From Physcomitrium patens (taxonomy: Eukaryota > Streptophyta > Bryopsida > Funariales > Funariaceae): a DNA stretch of 64,000 bases. The position numbers were made by a program, and so were the translations under genes. The notes beneath the pieces were generated by a model that saw only the letters and a program-made list of their open reading frames with translations, was not told the origin of the DNA and ran no database searches. Positions 45,884 to 56,451 of this stretch are shown piece by piece; position 1 is the stretch's first letter; every line of letters starts with the position of its first letter. The stretch is from contig NC_037271.1 of NCBI RefSeq assembly GCF_000002425.4, positions 11,726,786 through 11,790,785 on the forward strand. Reading direction: 5' to 3'.

Positions 45884-46693
45884 TATAATTATCATTTTAT
45901 TTATTCTAAAAATTCTTTTCAAAATAAACCTGTATAAGGGGATTCAAATGCAGAGAAAGACTAAGCGCATGAGTTGTACTTGTTAGAGTTACACAATTAA
46001 TCATATTTCAAACTATTGAAAATACCAAAAAACACTACAATGTTTTCCACTTCCTAATAGTACTCCGCCATCACTGATAACAACAATGTGTATCCTCGCA
46101 CTATCTTAAAAGACAGTACATAATCATTCCATAATCCAAACACTAAAATCCTTTACTACTAATTGTCCTTCTCAACACACTTCTTCATAGAATTCCAGAC
46201 TCTACAAACTCCTTCTGATGAATCACTCTCAATTTCCAATACTCAATGTAATATAAATTCTTCCATTCATATCTATTCTTCACAAATATTTCCAATTATT
46301 CTCTTTTAATTCACCATTGTATAATTCAACATTCAATTAATCGAATTCTTCTTTTGACAATATCAAATCTCTTTTCATTCCAAAATATTACTTCACATTT
46401 TTGAAAAACTATCCATAACTCTTCTTCTACAAAGAAAATAAAATCCAAGAAATAAACAAAGAAAGAAGTAGTACCAAGCTTATCCTAGCTCATGACTATC
46501 ACAATCTGGTCCTTAAACTAACTTCTACAATTTCTATATATTTTTCTTTTATTTTCTAGATTCTAATTGTAATTCTATAATTAATCACTTTTAATAATTA
46601 AATCAATCATCCGCCCTCCTGAATTACCTATTCTATAGATTGTTAGTATATTTTATCAATATCTTTCAAAAATGAATTAATATCTATTCTACA
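45884..46693 (-). repeat. A4 3' LTR, reverse strand
   Basis: 810 bp, the reverse complement of a family A LTR. Its + strand start, TATAATTATCATTTTATTTA, corresponds to the A2 LTR end, and its + strand end, GAATTAATATCTATTCTACA, to the A2 LTR start. The purine tract (reverse of TAGCCTCATTCCTATCTGTG) follows at 46694-46713. Confidence 0.78.
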
Positions 46694-46717
46694 TAGCCTC
46701 ATTCCTATCTGTGCAGC

Positions 46718-47273
46718 TGTCATGGCCATAATCATATAAGCTAATAATTACATATAGAAATAGGTAGAAGTAAGTAAAAGTAGATAAAAGTAAGTTAATT
46801 CTATAATATTTAATATAAAAACTTCCTAGAAATTTCCTAGATGCTGCTTTGACTTCATAGGTATTTTTAATTGACTTTTTGGATTAGAAACGTGGTCAAG
46901 AAGTTGGCCATGTGCCACACATGTTGTTAGCTTGAAGATCAAGCTAACTATGTGGCCCACACGTAGAAAAACTTGCCTTGTAAGTCAAGGCATGTGCCCT
47001 ACAAAGTAAACACATATTGGAGGTCCTATAGAATGTCGCCACATAGCCCCTAGTTAGAGAGTATATATAGAGACAAGAGTGAAGGCTTCTTCACTCTTGT
47101 CAACTCCTTTCTTGCTTCTAGTCTGTTTCAAGGGTCTCTAGTTTTCTTTTGGCAATAGCCATTCCAGTTTCTCTTTCAATATATATATTTATTTATATAT
47201 ATTTTGTTACCTCTCTTTGAGTGAATGCTCACTTGTTTGAATTATTTTTTTCATCGAGTTCTTATCCTTGACA
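46718..47273 (+). repeat. B1 5' LTR
   Basis: 556 bp, starting TGTCATGGCC and ending CCTTGACA. Same length as the 3' LTR. It contains a TATATATAGAGACAAGAG stretch near 47060 that could be a TATA box (inference), and a CAAGAGTGAAGGCTTCTTCA block with an imperfect inverted repeat around 47075-47100. Confidence 0.9.
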
Positions 47274-47294
47274 GATTGACAAGAGTGCACTTAC

Positions 47295-47305
47295 AATATC
47301 AGAGC
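47295..47305 (+). promoter_or_regulatory. B1 primer-binding site candidate, tRNA-Met type
   Basis: AATATCAGAGC lies about 20 bp after the LTR. It matches the last part of TGGTATCAGAGC, the initiator tRNA-Met complement used by many plant Ty3/gypsy elements. The first bases of the site are not matched and the distance from the LTR is larger than usual, so the call is tentative. Confidence 0.45.
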
Positions 47306-47447
47306 TTTATTTTTCTTCAGTAAGAGTGGATTATTCCTTTCTCTTGACAAGACATAAGCGTATTAGAAGTTTGCGGGTTACCCACTTCTAAAATGATATT
47401 GTTCTTAGTATCTTCTTTGTTATCAAGTCTTTTCTTTTTCTTTTGTC

Positions 47448-48491
47448 TTGAGCAATATTAGACAAATTTTTCTTCTTAGTATCATTATGGCAGAGCTTGT
47501 TGAAATGAAGAGTGCAATGGCACAAATGCAAGAAAAATTGAGGGAGTTAATGCTTGCGATGCATCAACTCAATTCACCAACACAGGAAAGAACAAGAATA
47601 GCAGAAAGTGGAGATATAGAGATGATCGGAGCTGCTTCAACATCTGCACCAAATCACATTCCTTCTCCAATTGTACAACACCCTGTAAGCACTAGAGAAC
47701 CAAGAATTGCTTTATCCGAGAAATTTGATGGTATAAGATCAAAGTTTCGAGGATTCATCAATCAAGTACAATTGGCAATTGAACTTCAACCGCAAAGCTA
47801 TCCAACTCCAGGATCACAAGTCAGGTTTATTGGCACTCTACTTTCTGGTTCTGCATTATCGTGCTTTTCGTCTTTTCTTGAACAACGAAATCCAATATTG
47901 GACAATTTGGAAGCTTTTTTGGCGAAGTTTCGATCTATGTATGGTGAACACGATGCAACTCGTGTTGCAACAAACAAGATCCAAATTCTGCGACAAGAAA
48001 ACCGCTCAGTAACAATGTATGCTTCACAATTTTGACAACTTGTAATTGACATCAAGTGGGATGATGCTGCACTCATCAGTCAATTTCTTTATGGATTGCA
48101 ATACAAAGTAAAGAAATTGATGCTCAACTTATCTGATCCTCAAACTTTGAGTCAAGCAATCGATTTTGTGGTAAAATGTGATAATCGACTTTTCGAATTT
48201 CGATCCGAGAATCATTCACGGGAACCTCAACGTTATTACTCAATGGCAACATCAACATCTTTGCCAAACGTACATTCGGAAGTAGAAGACATGCAAATTG
48301 ATGCGGTACGTTTTAAACCCCTAACTGAGCAAGAAAAGATTCGTCGTCGTCAAGAAGGATTATGTTTATACTGTGGAGAACCTAAGCACACTGCTCAACA
48401 TTGCCCAAAGAAACAACGTAACTATAAAATGAGGGGTACGGTGGTCAAAGAAGACAACATGTCGAAAAACGGGTTCGTCCAGCTACAATAG
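47448..48491 (+). pseudogene. B1 gag region
   Basis: The N-terminal part contains a heptad-rich segment (MAELVEMKSAMAQMQEKLRE) and the capsid-type stretch with RIALSEKFDGIRSKFRGFIN, followed by TKIQILRQENRS-like sequence. The distal part ends with a zinc knuckle CLYCGEPKHTAQHC (C-x2-C-x4-H-x4-C) near 48363-48404. Gag forms the particle and packages RNA. About one break. Confidence 0.78.
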
Positions 48492-48496
48492 GGACC

Positions 48497-48853
48497 GTGC
48501 AGCTGGAACCTTATACAATTCCTAATGAAGGTCCTATCCTCTCCTCAGAACCCTCTTCTTGTTTTATAATAGAATTATATTTAGGACCTAAGAATTACAA
48601 AGCCTTTGCTTCATTAGATTCGGGAGCCTCAGCATGTTTTTTAGATGAACAATTAATTAAAAGTCATAAAATACCTTTTCTACAGAAAACTAAACCCGTA
48701 CATGTAGAAGTCATTGATGGCCGTCTTTTGTCTTCTGGAGATGTCACTCATGAAACTCGCCCTATAAAAGTAACAATAAATGGTCATGTTAGCTACATAG
48801 CTTTTAACATAATTAAATCCCCGTCCAATCCAGTTATTTTAGGTTTATCCTAG
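48497..48853 (+). CDS. B1 protease segment
   Basis: 118 residues with FASLDSGASACFLDEQLI, the canonical aspartic protease active-site loop (DSGA). The later segment VILGLS is the matching flap-side strand (usual I-L-G-x-x/W-L). It lies between the gag knuckle and RT, as in all Ty3/gypsy elements. It would cut the polyprotein. Confidence 0.75.
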   Translation: MQLEPYTIPNEGPILSSEPSSCFIIELYLGPKNYKAFASLDSGASACFLDEQLIKSHKIPFLQKTKPVHVEVIDGRLLSSGDVTHETRPIKVTINGHVSYIAFNIIKSPSNPVILGLS

Positions 48854-49079
48854 CTAGAAAAATATAACCCTCGAATAGATTGGAATTCTCGTAAACTTGA
48901 CTTTTCCCAAAGCATTATTAATAGTTCTACCAACCAAGTAAAAAGTTATAAATCTAGTATAGTAAAACCCGTACTTATAGGTGCAAAAGCATTTATATAC
49001 GCAGCAAAAGAAGGATCAGCTTTTGCTATTTATGTTGCACCTATTTCTGAAAGCGTAAAGACTTCAAATGGCATTCCAA

Positions 49080-50572
49080 GTCAATATCAGGATTATTAAG
49101 ACGTTTTTGAGAAAAAGAATGCAGATATTCTTCCTGAGCATCGCCCATATGATTGTTCAACCGACCTCAAGGAAAGAACTCAGCCACCATTTGGACCAAT
49201 TTACAGTTTATCGCAAGATGAGTTGGCTCAACTCAAGACATATATTGACAAGAATTTAGCGAAGAATTTCATATGCCATTCAAAATTTCCAACAGGAGCT
49301 CCAATTCTATTCGTAAAGAAAAAAGATGGATCTTTGTGAATGTGTGTTGACTATCGAGGACTCACCAAGATCACAATCAAGAACAGGTATCCATTACCTT
49401 TGATATCAAGACTCTTTGACTAGTTGAATCAAGCTAAGATTTATACAAAAATAGATCTAAGAGGAGCATATAATCTAGTACGAATCAAAGAAGGAGATAC
49501 ATGGAAGACTGCGTTTCGAACCAGGTACGGACATTTTGAATATAATGTCATTCCTTTTGGACTCACGAATGCACCAGCTGCTTTTCAACATCTCATGAAT
49601 GATGTATTTCATGAATTCTTAGACAATTTTGTCGTCTACTACCTAGACGATATCCTGATCTATTCTAACAACGTCGAAGAACATGAAATACATGTTCGGC
49701 AAGTATTACAAAAACTTAGAGATACAAGATTGTACGCCAAGATGGAAAAGTGTGTATTTCACACTACTCAAGTTGACTTTTTAGGATACATCATTTCAAA
49801 TGATGGTCTCATGATGGATTCTAAAAAAGTCCAGACAATCATGGATTGCAAGATTCCAAGGACAGTAAGAGATGTCCAATGTTTCTTGGGATTTATCAAT
49901 TACTATCGGATCTTCATCAAAGACTTTTCACGAGTTGCAGCTCCACTTACACGCTTGACCAATAAAAACAAATTCCAATGGAATCAAGAAGCGGAAGCAA
50001 CATTTGAAGCCTTGAAGACATCATTTATATTTGCACCAGTCTTATATCGTGTTGACTTTTTCAAGGCATTTTTTATGGAAACAGATGCATCGGATTTTGC
50101 CTTGGGTGTAGTTTTGTCACAAATGGGAACAGATGACAAACTTCATCCGATAGCTTTTCATTCAAGAAAATTCTCAGCACTTGAGATCAATTATGAGATC
50201 CACGATAAAGAACTGCTTGCAATCGTGGATTCCTTTCAAGAATGGCGTCATTATCTAGAAGGCGCTTCTAATCCTGTCATTGTGTATACAGATCACAAGA
50301 ACCTCGAGTATTTCATATCAGCACGCGTGTTGAATCGTCGTCAAGCTTGTTGGAGTATGTCTTTGTCAAGATTCGAGTTCATTATCACTTATCGGCCAGG
50401 AAAACAACAAGGTTTGTCCGATGTATTGTCTAGACATTCTTATTTTGCACGAAAAGAAGGAGATGTAGCTTTTGAGCAACAAAGAACGGTCCTCTTGAAA
50501 TCGGAGCAATTTCATCTCCGAGCAATGAAATCAACATTGACTGTTGATTCAACTTTTCTCAAGCAAATCTAG
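49080..50572 (+). pseudogene. B1 RT and RNase H region
   Basis: RT runs from about 49080 to 49900 and RNase H to about 50450. The long open part (49424-50572, 382 residues) contains KIDLRGAYNLVRI near its start, the polymerase box YYLDDILIYS (residues about 67-76), GFINYYRIFIKDFSR, RNase H blocks METDASDFALGVVLSQ and NYEIHDKELLAIVDSF, and the linker FIITYRPGKQQGLSDVLSRH. Upstream RT sequence (49080-49420) includes the HLDQFTVY-type segment and the FVKKKDGS/CVDYRGLTK blocks. Few breaks. Confidence 0.85.
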
Positions 50573-50578
50573 TCCAGT

Positions 50579-51769
50579 ATGTCCTCAGACCTTCTTGTTT
50601 ATGATATCGAGAATAATTCTTCCAAGTCTCATGATCCTTCTAAGTTCAAGTTCAAGAATAATCTATTATATTTTGAAGGATGCCTATATGTTTCAGAAGG
50701 AGAAGCACGTTTATGTGTTCTTCAAGCACGTCATGACTTTCTAGCAGCAGGGCACTTTGGATATAATAAGACTTTGGAACTCATATCAAGAGATTTTTGG
50801 TGGCCACAAATGTGGAAGTCAATCAAAGACTTTGTACAATCATGTGATATTTGTTCAAGATCAAAAATTCCTCGTCATCGACCTTACGGACTTCTTCAGC
50901 TATTACCTATACCAGAACAACCATGGTCTTCTGTTTCTATGGATTTCATTACAGATCTTCTAAGCTCAAGATCTTATGATTCTATATTTGTGATAGTAGA
51001 TCGTTTCACCAAAATGGCACATTTTGTGCCATGTACAAAATCTATCATAGGTGAAGAAACAGCTAAGCTTTTCATTGATAATATCTATCGCTATCATGGA
51101 TTACCTAAAGATATCATATCAGATAGGGGAACTCAATTTATGTCAAGATTTTAGAGGACCCTTTTCAAAATTTTAAAAGTGGACATAAAGCTATCTTCGG
51201 CTTTCCATCCTCAAACTGATGGACAAACAGAGTGCGTAAACCAAGTCTTGGAGCAATATTTAAGGTGTACTATCAACTACCAACAAGATGATTGGACAAT
51301 CTTTTTGCCATTGGCAAAGTTTGCTCATAATAATACACTACATTCCTCCATGCAACAAACACCTTTCTTTGCCAATTATGGCTATCATCCACGACTTGGT
51401 GCTTTTGATTTTTCAAAAGTTGATAATCTTGCAGCAGAAGATATGGCAAATCTGTTGTCAGAGTTACATGCAATAATGAAGGCACAATTGAAGGAAGCTC
51501 AAGAACGACAAAAGATAAACGCAGATGTATATCGTAAGAAGCAACCACAACTCAACGTGGGTGATAAGGTATGGCTACTTCATCGTAATATCAAGACCAC
51601 TCATCCTTGTGACAAGTTGGACTATCGAAGGCTGGGACCATTTTCTATTTCTGCACAAATCAATCCAGTTGCATATCGTTTACATCTATCGAAGACAATG
51701 AAAATCCATCCTGTATTCCACGTATCTCTCCTTGAACCATACAAGACAGTGGACATACCAAGAAGATGA
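50579..51769 (+). pseudogene. B1 integrase region
   Basis: The zinc-binding part includes AGHFGYNKTLELISRDFWWP and SCDICSRSK (CxxC) near 50745-50870. The catalytic core has Asp in SMDFITDL (near 50940) and Asp in ISDRGTQF (near 51120). The catalytic Glu is in HPQTDGQTECVNQ (near 51205-51245). The C-terminal part has NVGDKVWLLHRNI and HPVFHVSLLEPY, the usual lead-in to a chromodomain. About one break. Confidence 0.83.
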
Positions 51770-51774
51770 CAAGC

Positions 51775-51985
51775 TCCACCTCTTCCTATAGAAGTGGACA
51801 ATAATGAAGAGTTTGAAGTAGAAGAAGTCTTAGATTCAAGGCGGTGTCGAAATAAAATAGAATATCTTGTCCATTGGCGCGGATATGATATTAGTGAATG
51901 CATATAGGAGCCAATGAAGAATCTTGCAAATGCAACAAAGGCAGTGGAGGCTTTTCATCGACAACATCCATCAAAATCAAGATAA
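51775..51985 (+). pseudogene. B1 chromodomain
   Basis: After the HPVFHVSLLEPY block comes EEVLDSRRCRNKIEYLVHW, then RGYDISE and NLANATKAVEAFHRQHP: the EVEEILDSR..Y-LV-W-GY pattern of a chromodomain, with aromatic residues in the expected places. In chromoviruses this module steers integration to heterochromatin. The same module is recognisable in B2 near 29815-29935. Confidence 0.78.
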
Positions 51986-52238
51986 AAATCTTCTTTATAA
52001 AAGAAACAACTTCTAGGCAAGATAACATTCTACTTTCAATTCTTGTTCATAGCTTCATTGTAGTAGTGGCGCTCAAGAGATGGAGAACCAACAACCAGCG
52101 GATTCAACTCAAGAGTCTTCATTTGTTGACCTGCCGGACGAGACATTACGATTGTCACAACCTTCAAGACGACGCAATCGAAATGAAGATCTTCAAGAAC
52201 GACATGTTCTTCCTCAAATAGATAGTGAGATACAACGC
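51986..52238 (+). other. B1 tail before the C1 insertion
   Basis: About 250 bp after the chromodomain with a basic open stretch near 52080-52235 (ETLRLSQPSRRRNRNEDLQE). It continues past C1 at 60799 with a G-rich segment up to the polypurine tract. B2 carries the same tail (about 29990-30515), so it belongs to the family. Function unknown; it could be a second short C-terminal region. Confidence 0.5.
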
Positions 52239-53489
52239 TGTCGTACTGTAATTACTTACAGTATGTAAAAATTAGTGAAAACATGTAATATGTTTATAAG
52301 TCTTAATGTGAGTTAGAATAGTTAGTATGTTAATTTAAAATGAATTGAAATAAAAAAAATTATTTGGAAGTTAATCTAGTTTGATTATAGAGTTTATATT
52401 ATATAGGATTTAGATAGTTAGTATAAAGATTAAGGGAAGGGAGGAGTTAAAAGATGAAAATACAACTAGAAGGAGGCTTATTAGGAAGGATGAAAGTAAG
52501 GCATGGTTGGATGAAGGCAAGAGGTGAAGAACTTCATCCCTATTGGTCGAATACCATGCCCAATGGGCTTTGAGGAGGCTGCCCGAGGCCATATTAGGAA
52601 TTAGGGTTCCTCTTTCGAAGCCATTCGAGCTTTTGAGGCTAAGGTCAGAAGGTTTAGGGTTTTGGGTATAATTTGGGTGAAGATTTTGTGTGATTTCGAG
52701 TTTTTATGGAAAAGATATGAATGTTCAAAGATAAGGTGTCAATTTCGTATCTACTATCACTTCTTTTGGGCATCACATACGAATACGGAGAGCAACGGAA
52801 GATCGGCGACTAGATTTGGAGGAAGCATTTTCTCGGCTACACATTCTACTTACTATATAGTGAATTCTAAGATTGGGTGAAGGAGTTATGAGGAGTTGAA
52901 GACAGCACTTGTAATTTGAAGGCAGTAAGTATATCGTTTTGTTGCTAGTTATGGGTGAAGCCATATCTTGAGTTTCTGGACGAATTTATGGCTCAAAATT
53001 TCCATAAGTGTGTGTAATTGGGTTAAGAAGCTTTAAATCAAAGTTTCATAGTATTTGAATAATTACTTTGTGAGATATGAAGGAAGTTGTACACGGGTGT
53101 AAAAAAGCTAGGGTTTGAAGCTACAGTTAGGGTTTTTAAGATATCACAAGATCCAAGACGAATTTACAGTTGAATTTTGGTGTGGTAGTTGCTAAAGATA
53201 TATCAGTACTCCATGTAAAATTTGGAGTTGTTTAGACGGTTAGATCGTAAGTTATGAGCTGTTGAACTTCGAGAAAAATTCCTCATAAGGATATATAAGT
53301 TTTTTATAACACCTTATCAAGTATTTTGGTGTTCTTTGGATTTTAAGGCTTGTATATTGATGTAATTGCTCCAAAGGAGAGGAGTTTATATATATAAAAT
53401 TGTTACCCTTATATTTCAAACTTGATTGAGTATTTAGTGACAGCCAGAAGCCTAGCGCTTTCTTGAGGCAAACTCTCTCTACCCCGACA
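52239..53489 (+). repeat. C1 5' LTR
   Basis: 1251 bp, starting TGTCGTACTGTAATTAC and ending CTACCCCGACA. It contains CTGTAATTACTTACAG, an inverted repeat within the first 25 bp, and the conserved ATACCATGCCCAATGGGC block (52551-52568). Same length as the 3' LTR. Confidence 0.92.
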
Positions 53490-53493
53490 TATT

Positions 53494-53511
53494 TGGTGCT
53501 TCCACTGAGAG
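53494..53511 (+). promoter_or_regulatory. Family C primer-binding site candidate
   Basis: TGGTGCTTCCACTGAGAG begins four bases after the LTR end, the expected place and expected TGG start for a tRNA 3' end complement (its CCA). It is conserved in C2 (TGGTGCTTCCACTGAGAG on the minus strand) and C3 (one or two changes). I cannot name the tRNA. Confidence 0.6.
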
Positions 53512-53545
53512 AGCCTTAAGGCACTAAAATTCTCAATAAGTTAGA

Positions 53546-54589
53546 ATGGGGAATCAAGTTCCAGGGTTTGGATTACGAAGTGGAGTAGGTACTCATGATT
53601 TATTCAGAGCATTTGCTCAATTTATGGAAGAAAGGCAACAGGTGCATGGGGAGGATAAGAATACCACCAAAGCTTTACAAGTAGTGGTGGATAAGGTTGG
53701 GAGGTTTGATGGGAGGAACATCATTAAGTTCCTCAAGGTTTATACATGTGAAATGGAAGTGCATCAGGTTTCAAAAGTAAAGATGATTTCTACCTTTGAT
53801 TTGGCAGTGGTACCAGAAATCAGAGAGAGGGTGCAAGAGTTGCATACTGAGACTATATCATGGAAGAAATTTAAAGAACTCTTGAAAGATGAGTTTTTTG
53901 AGGAGGATTCAAAAAGAATGACAAAACAAACTTTTTTGGATTAGATTGAGCAAAGGCCAGGGAATCAAATGGCTCCCAATGAATTAATCAGGGAATTGGA
54001 GGCTAAGTTTGGACAGTTACGACGACAAGAGAGGCAGCTTTTGGAAACAAGGAAGACTGGATTGTTTTTACAAGCAGCTGATGAACATTTGGAGGATAAG
54101 CTACTCTTTTATCTAGCAGATAAGACATCTGAGAGTGGTTTTATTAATGATTGGAAGCTAGTAAAAGAGACAGTGAGGCTTTTGGCTAGGCAACAAAAGA
54201 TTAAGACTCGTGGATTATTACCAAGGTTGGAGCCAATGCCTGCATCTCAAAATCTAATGCCACCTCAAAACGGAATCAAGACTGTTAAGGATGGTACTCT
54301 TGAAGAACTAATTAAGGGCATATAGGACTTGAAGGTGGAAACGACTGAATTGAAGAAATCCCAGATGGCAAGCTCATCAAAGACAATTGAAGGCTCAAAG
54401 GGATTTATAGAAAGATGTATGTGGTGTGACAATCCAAACCATAAGCATGGTGAGTGTGATAGCTATAAGGCTGCAATCAAGGATGGTATTGTGTATTTCA
54501 AAGAGGGCAGGATAAGACTCACAGGGTTAGATGAGCCTCTAAAGACTAATTTTGGGAAGGGTGGCATGAAAAAATTAGTAGAAGAGTAA
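53546..54589 (+). pseudogene. C1 gag region
   Basis: It starts MGNQVPGFGLRSGVGTHDLF. A capsid-type helical part follows (FLKVYTCEMEVHQVSKVKM, then a LKDEFFEEDSKRMTK block), then LFYLADKTSESGF, and a CCHC knuckle CMWCDNPNHKHGEC near 54417-54458 (C-x2-C-x4-H-x4-C). C2 and C3 have collinear gag, and X has the capsid part. It would form the particle and bind RNA. A few breaks. Confidence 0.8.
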
Positions 54590-54673
54590 ACATCAAAGAA
54601 TAGTTCTATAAAAGGGGAAGGAACTGAGTCTTATTCTATTACAGTTGAACAAAAGGGAGTTAAGGCTGTTTAT

Positions 54674-55960
54674 TTGCCAACTAAAGGAATCATGATGAGG
54701 GGAGCTGAAGCTATCAGAAAGAAAACTGGGTGGAATGATCCAGTTGATGCTATTAGCATTAAAGCATATTTGTGTGGAGACAAGCATGATGATGATATGC
54801 ATGATGCTATGGTTGAGGAAAAAAGAGGTAGAACTATTCATGAAGAGGATGTTATTGAGCTTGAAAACAAGAGGAGGTCTCTAAGAAATAAAGAAGCTTC
54901 TAAGGAGCAAAAAACTGAGAAGGTATCTTCTTCTTTTCATCTTGGTAGTGCACCATTACCAAAAGAGTGGACGGAGAAGGGCAAAGAAAAGGAGAAAGAA
55001 GATACAAGCAAACCTAAAGGTAAAACTCCTGCTTATAAACTTCAATCTGAGATTGAATCATCTACAAATATGAAGAGTATTTTAGAGGAGAAGATCTTGG
55101 ATGCAAAGATTGAATTCACTCTAAGAGAGGCTCTAGGCATAGCCAAGAAGGATTTTCATGAATTAATCATCAATGTGATAAAGAGGAAGAGGCAAATGAC
55201 AGCAGAAGCTATTATGGTAGAGGCATTGGATACTCGGGTAACTGTGGATGAAGAAGAAGAGATAGGACAGGTATTTGCACAATTTGCAATGCCTGAAACT
55301 AGAAATAAGGTTGATATGGAAAACAAGGTTTCATTTAAACATGTTGAAGGTAAAAGAGAGCATCAAGTGGAATGCACACTTTTGGAATTTACAGGGATAA
55401 GGAAGGATGCACAAGAAGCAAGTGTTAATACTTGCTCTAAATGTGAAAATGAGGGAATAGAGAGTAGTAGTTATTCAGTTTCTTATTGGGCTAGAGCTAC
55501 TACAGAAACATATGTGAGATTGAAGGACTTTAAAGATCCAATTTTGGCCCTGGTTGATCATGGATCTGAAATCAACATCATGTCAAGGAAGATATATGAG
55601 AAGAATAAGTGGCCAATTGATATCAACCATGGTTGGGTAATCAGAGCTGCAAACAATCAACAAGGTGATTTACATGGAGCTTGTCTAGCTGTAAAGACTA
55701 GAATTGGAGATGTAGAAGTGGAGCAAAATTTCTTTGTGCAAAACTCTGCTACATATCCGGTAATACTTGATCAACCTTATATTACAGCTGCTAGAATGGA
55801 GACTAGAGTCTTCAATGATGGTTCACATTATGTCAGAATTGGAAGTTGGGATGGAAAAAAAGCTGTTCAATTTATTACTGTGAAACCTATCCATGAGAGA
55901 CACAGAGAACAATTAAGAGGGATGCCCTTGGACCCAGGAAATAACTTTGTGGATTTCTAA
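54674..55960 (+). CDS. C1 protease-bearing ORF (428 residues)
   Basis: The first ~110 residues are charged and low in complexity. Residues about 115-175 (PAYKLQSEIESSTNMKS, then FTLREALGIAKKDFHELII) form a block also kept in D1. The protease-like domain follows near residues 280-400: LALVDHGSEINIMSRKIY, where DHGS replaces the usual DS/TGA, and YPVILDQPYITAARMETRV near the end, equal to the second conserved protease strand. In this clade the motif also occurs with neighbours SEINxMS, so the Asp-His-Gly form looks like a lineage trait, not damage (inference). It would mature the polyprotein. Confidence 0.72.
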   Translation: MPTKGIMMRGAEAIRKKTGWNDPVDAISIKAYLCGDKHDDDMHDAMVEEKRGRTIHEEDVIELENKRRSLRNKEASKEQKTEKVSSSFHLGSAPLPKEWTEKGKEKEKEDTSKPKGKTPAYKLQSEIESSTNMKSILEEKILDAKIEFTLREALGIAKKDFHELIINVIKRKRQMTAEAIMVEALDTRVTVDEEEEIGQVFAQFAMPETRNKVDMENKVSFKHVEGKREHQVECTLLEFTGIRKDAQEASVNTCSKCENEGIESSSYSVSYWARATTETYVRLKDFKDPILALVDHGSEINIMSRKIYEKNKWPIDINHGWVIRAANNQQGDLHGACLAVKTRIGDVEVEQNFFVQNSATYPVILDQPYITAARMETRVFNDGSHYVRIGSWDGKKAVQFITVKPIHERHREQLRGMPLDPGNNFVDF

Positions 55961-55986
55961 AAAACATCCTTGTAAGATGGGGGCAC

Positions 55987-56445
55987 ATGGGTGCAAATGA
56001 TTCATCTACAAACCCCAGTGTAGATAGTATGAGTTTTGGATTTTTGAACTTATCTAGTAATAGATTTGTGAGTGTTCAAAAGGTTAAAGATTTAGATTCT
56101 ATAAATAAAAAAAGGGTAAAGAAACAAGAGAAGAACTTAAAAAGAGTGGGTTTAGTTTCAAATGATGAAGCCATAGTTGGAGTAATAGAAAAAATAGGTT
56201 TGGAAGATGATTTGGTAAAGGTTTTGGAAAATCTGGCTATAAACATAGATGGAGATGCTATAGTAGAAATATATTCAAGAAGGACTTATGAAGGATTAGA
56301 AAGGATGGTAGCAAATGGTGGACTTGCTACAAACTATGGGTTGAAGCATGAGGCTAGAGTACAAACTAAATATAAAACTGTGGCAAGAAAGGTAAAGCCT
56401 ATAGCTACACAATTACCAGTTAATAATATGGAGCATATTAAATAA
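55987..56445 (+). CDS. C1 linker ORF between protease and RT (152 residues)
   Basis: A lysine- and serine-rich segment with NKKRVKKQEKNLKRVGLVS and later DGDAIVEIYSRRTYEGLERM. A D1 counterpart is visible near 15450 (KKDLKRVDVLEKDALIV), so it belongs to the clade. No known domain recognised. It may be a spacer in pol or a pre-RT connector. Confidence 0.55.
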   Translation: MGANDSSTNPSVDSMSFGFLNLSSNRFVSVQKVKDLDSINKKRVKKQEKNLKRVGLVSNDEAIVGVIEKIGLEDDLVKVLENLAINIDGDAIVEIYSRRTYEGLERMVANGGLATNYGLKHEARVQTKYKTVARKVKPIATQLPVNNMEHIK

Positions 56446-56451
56446 GCAGTT

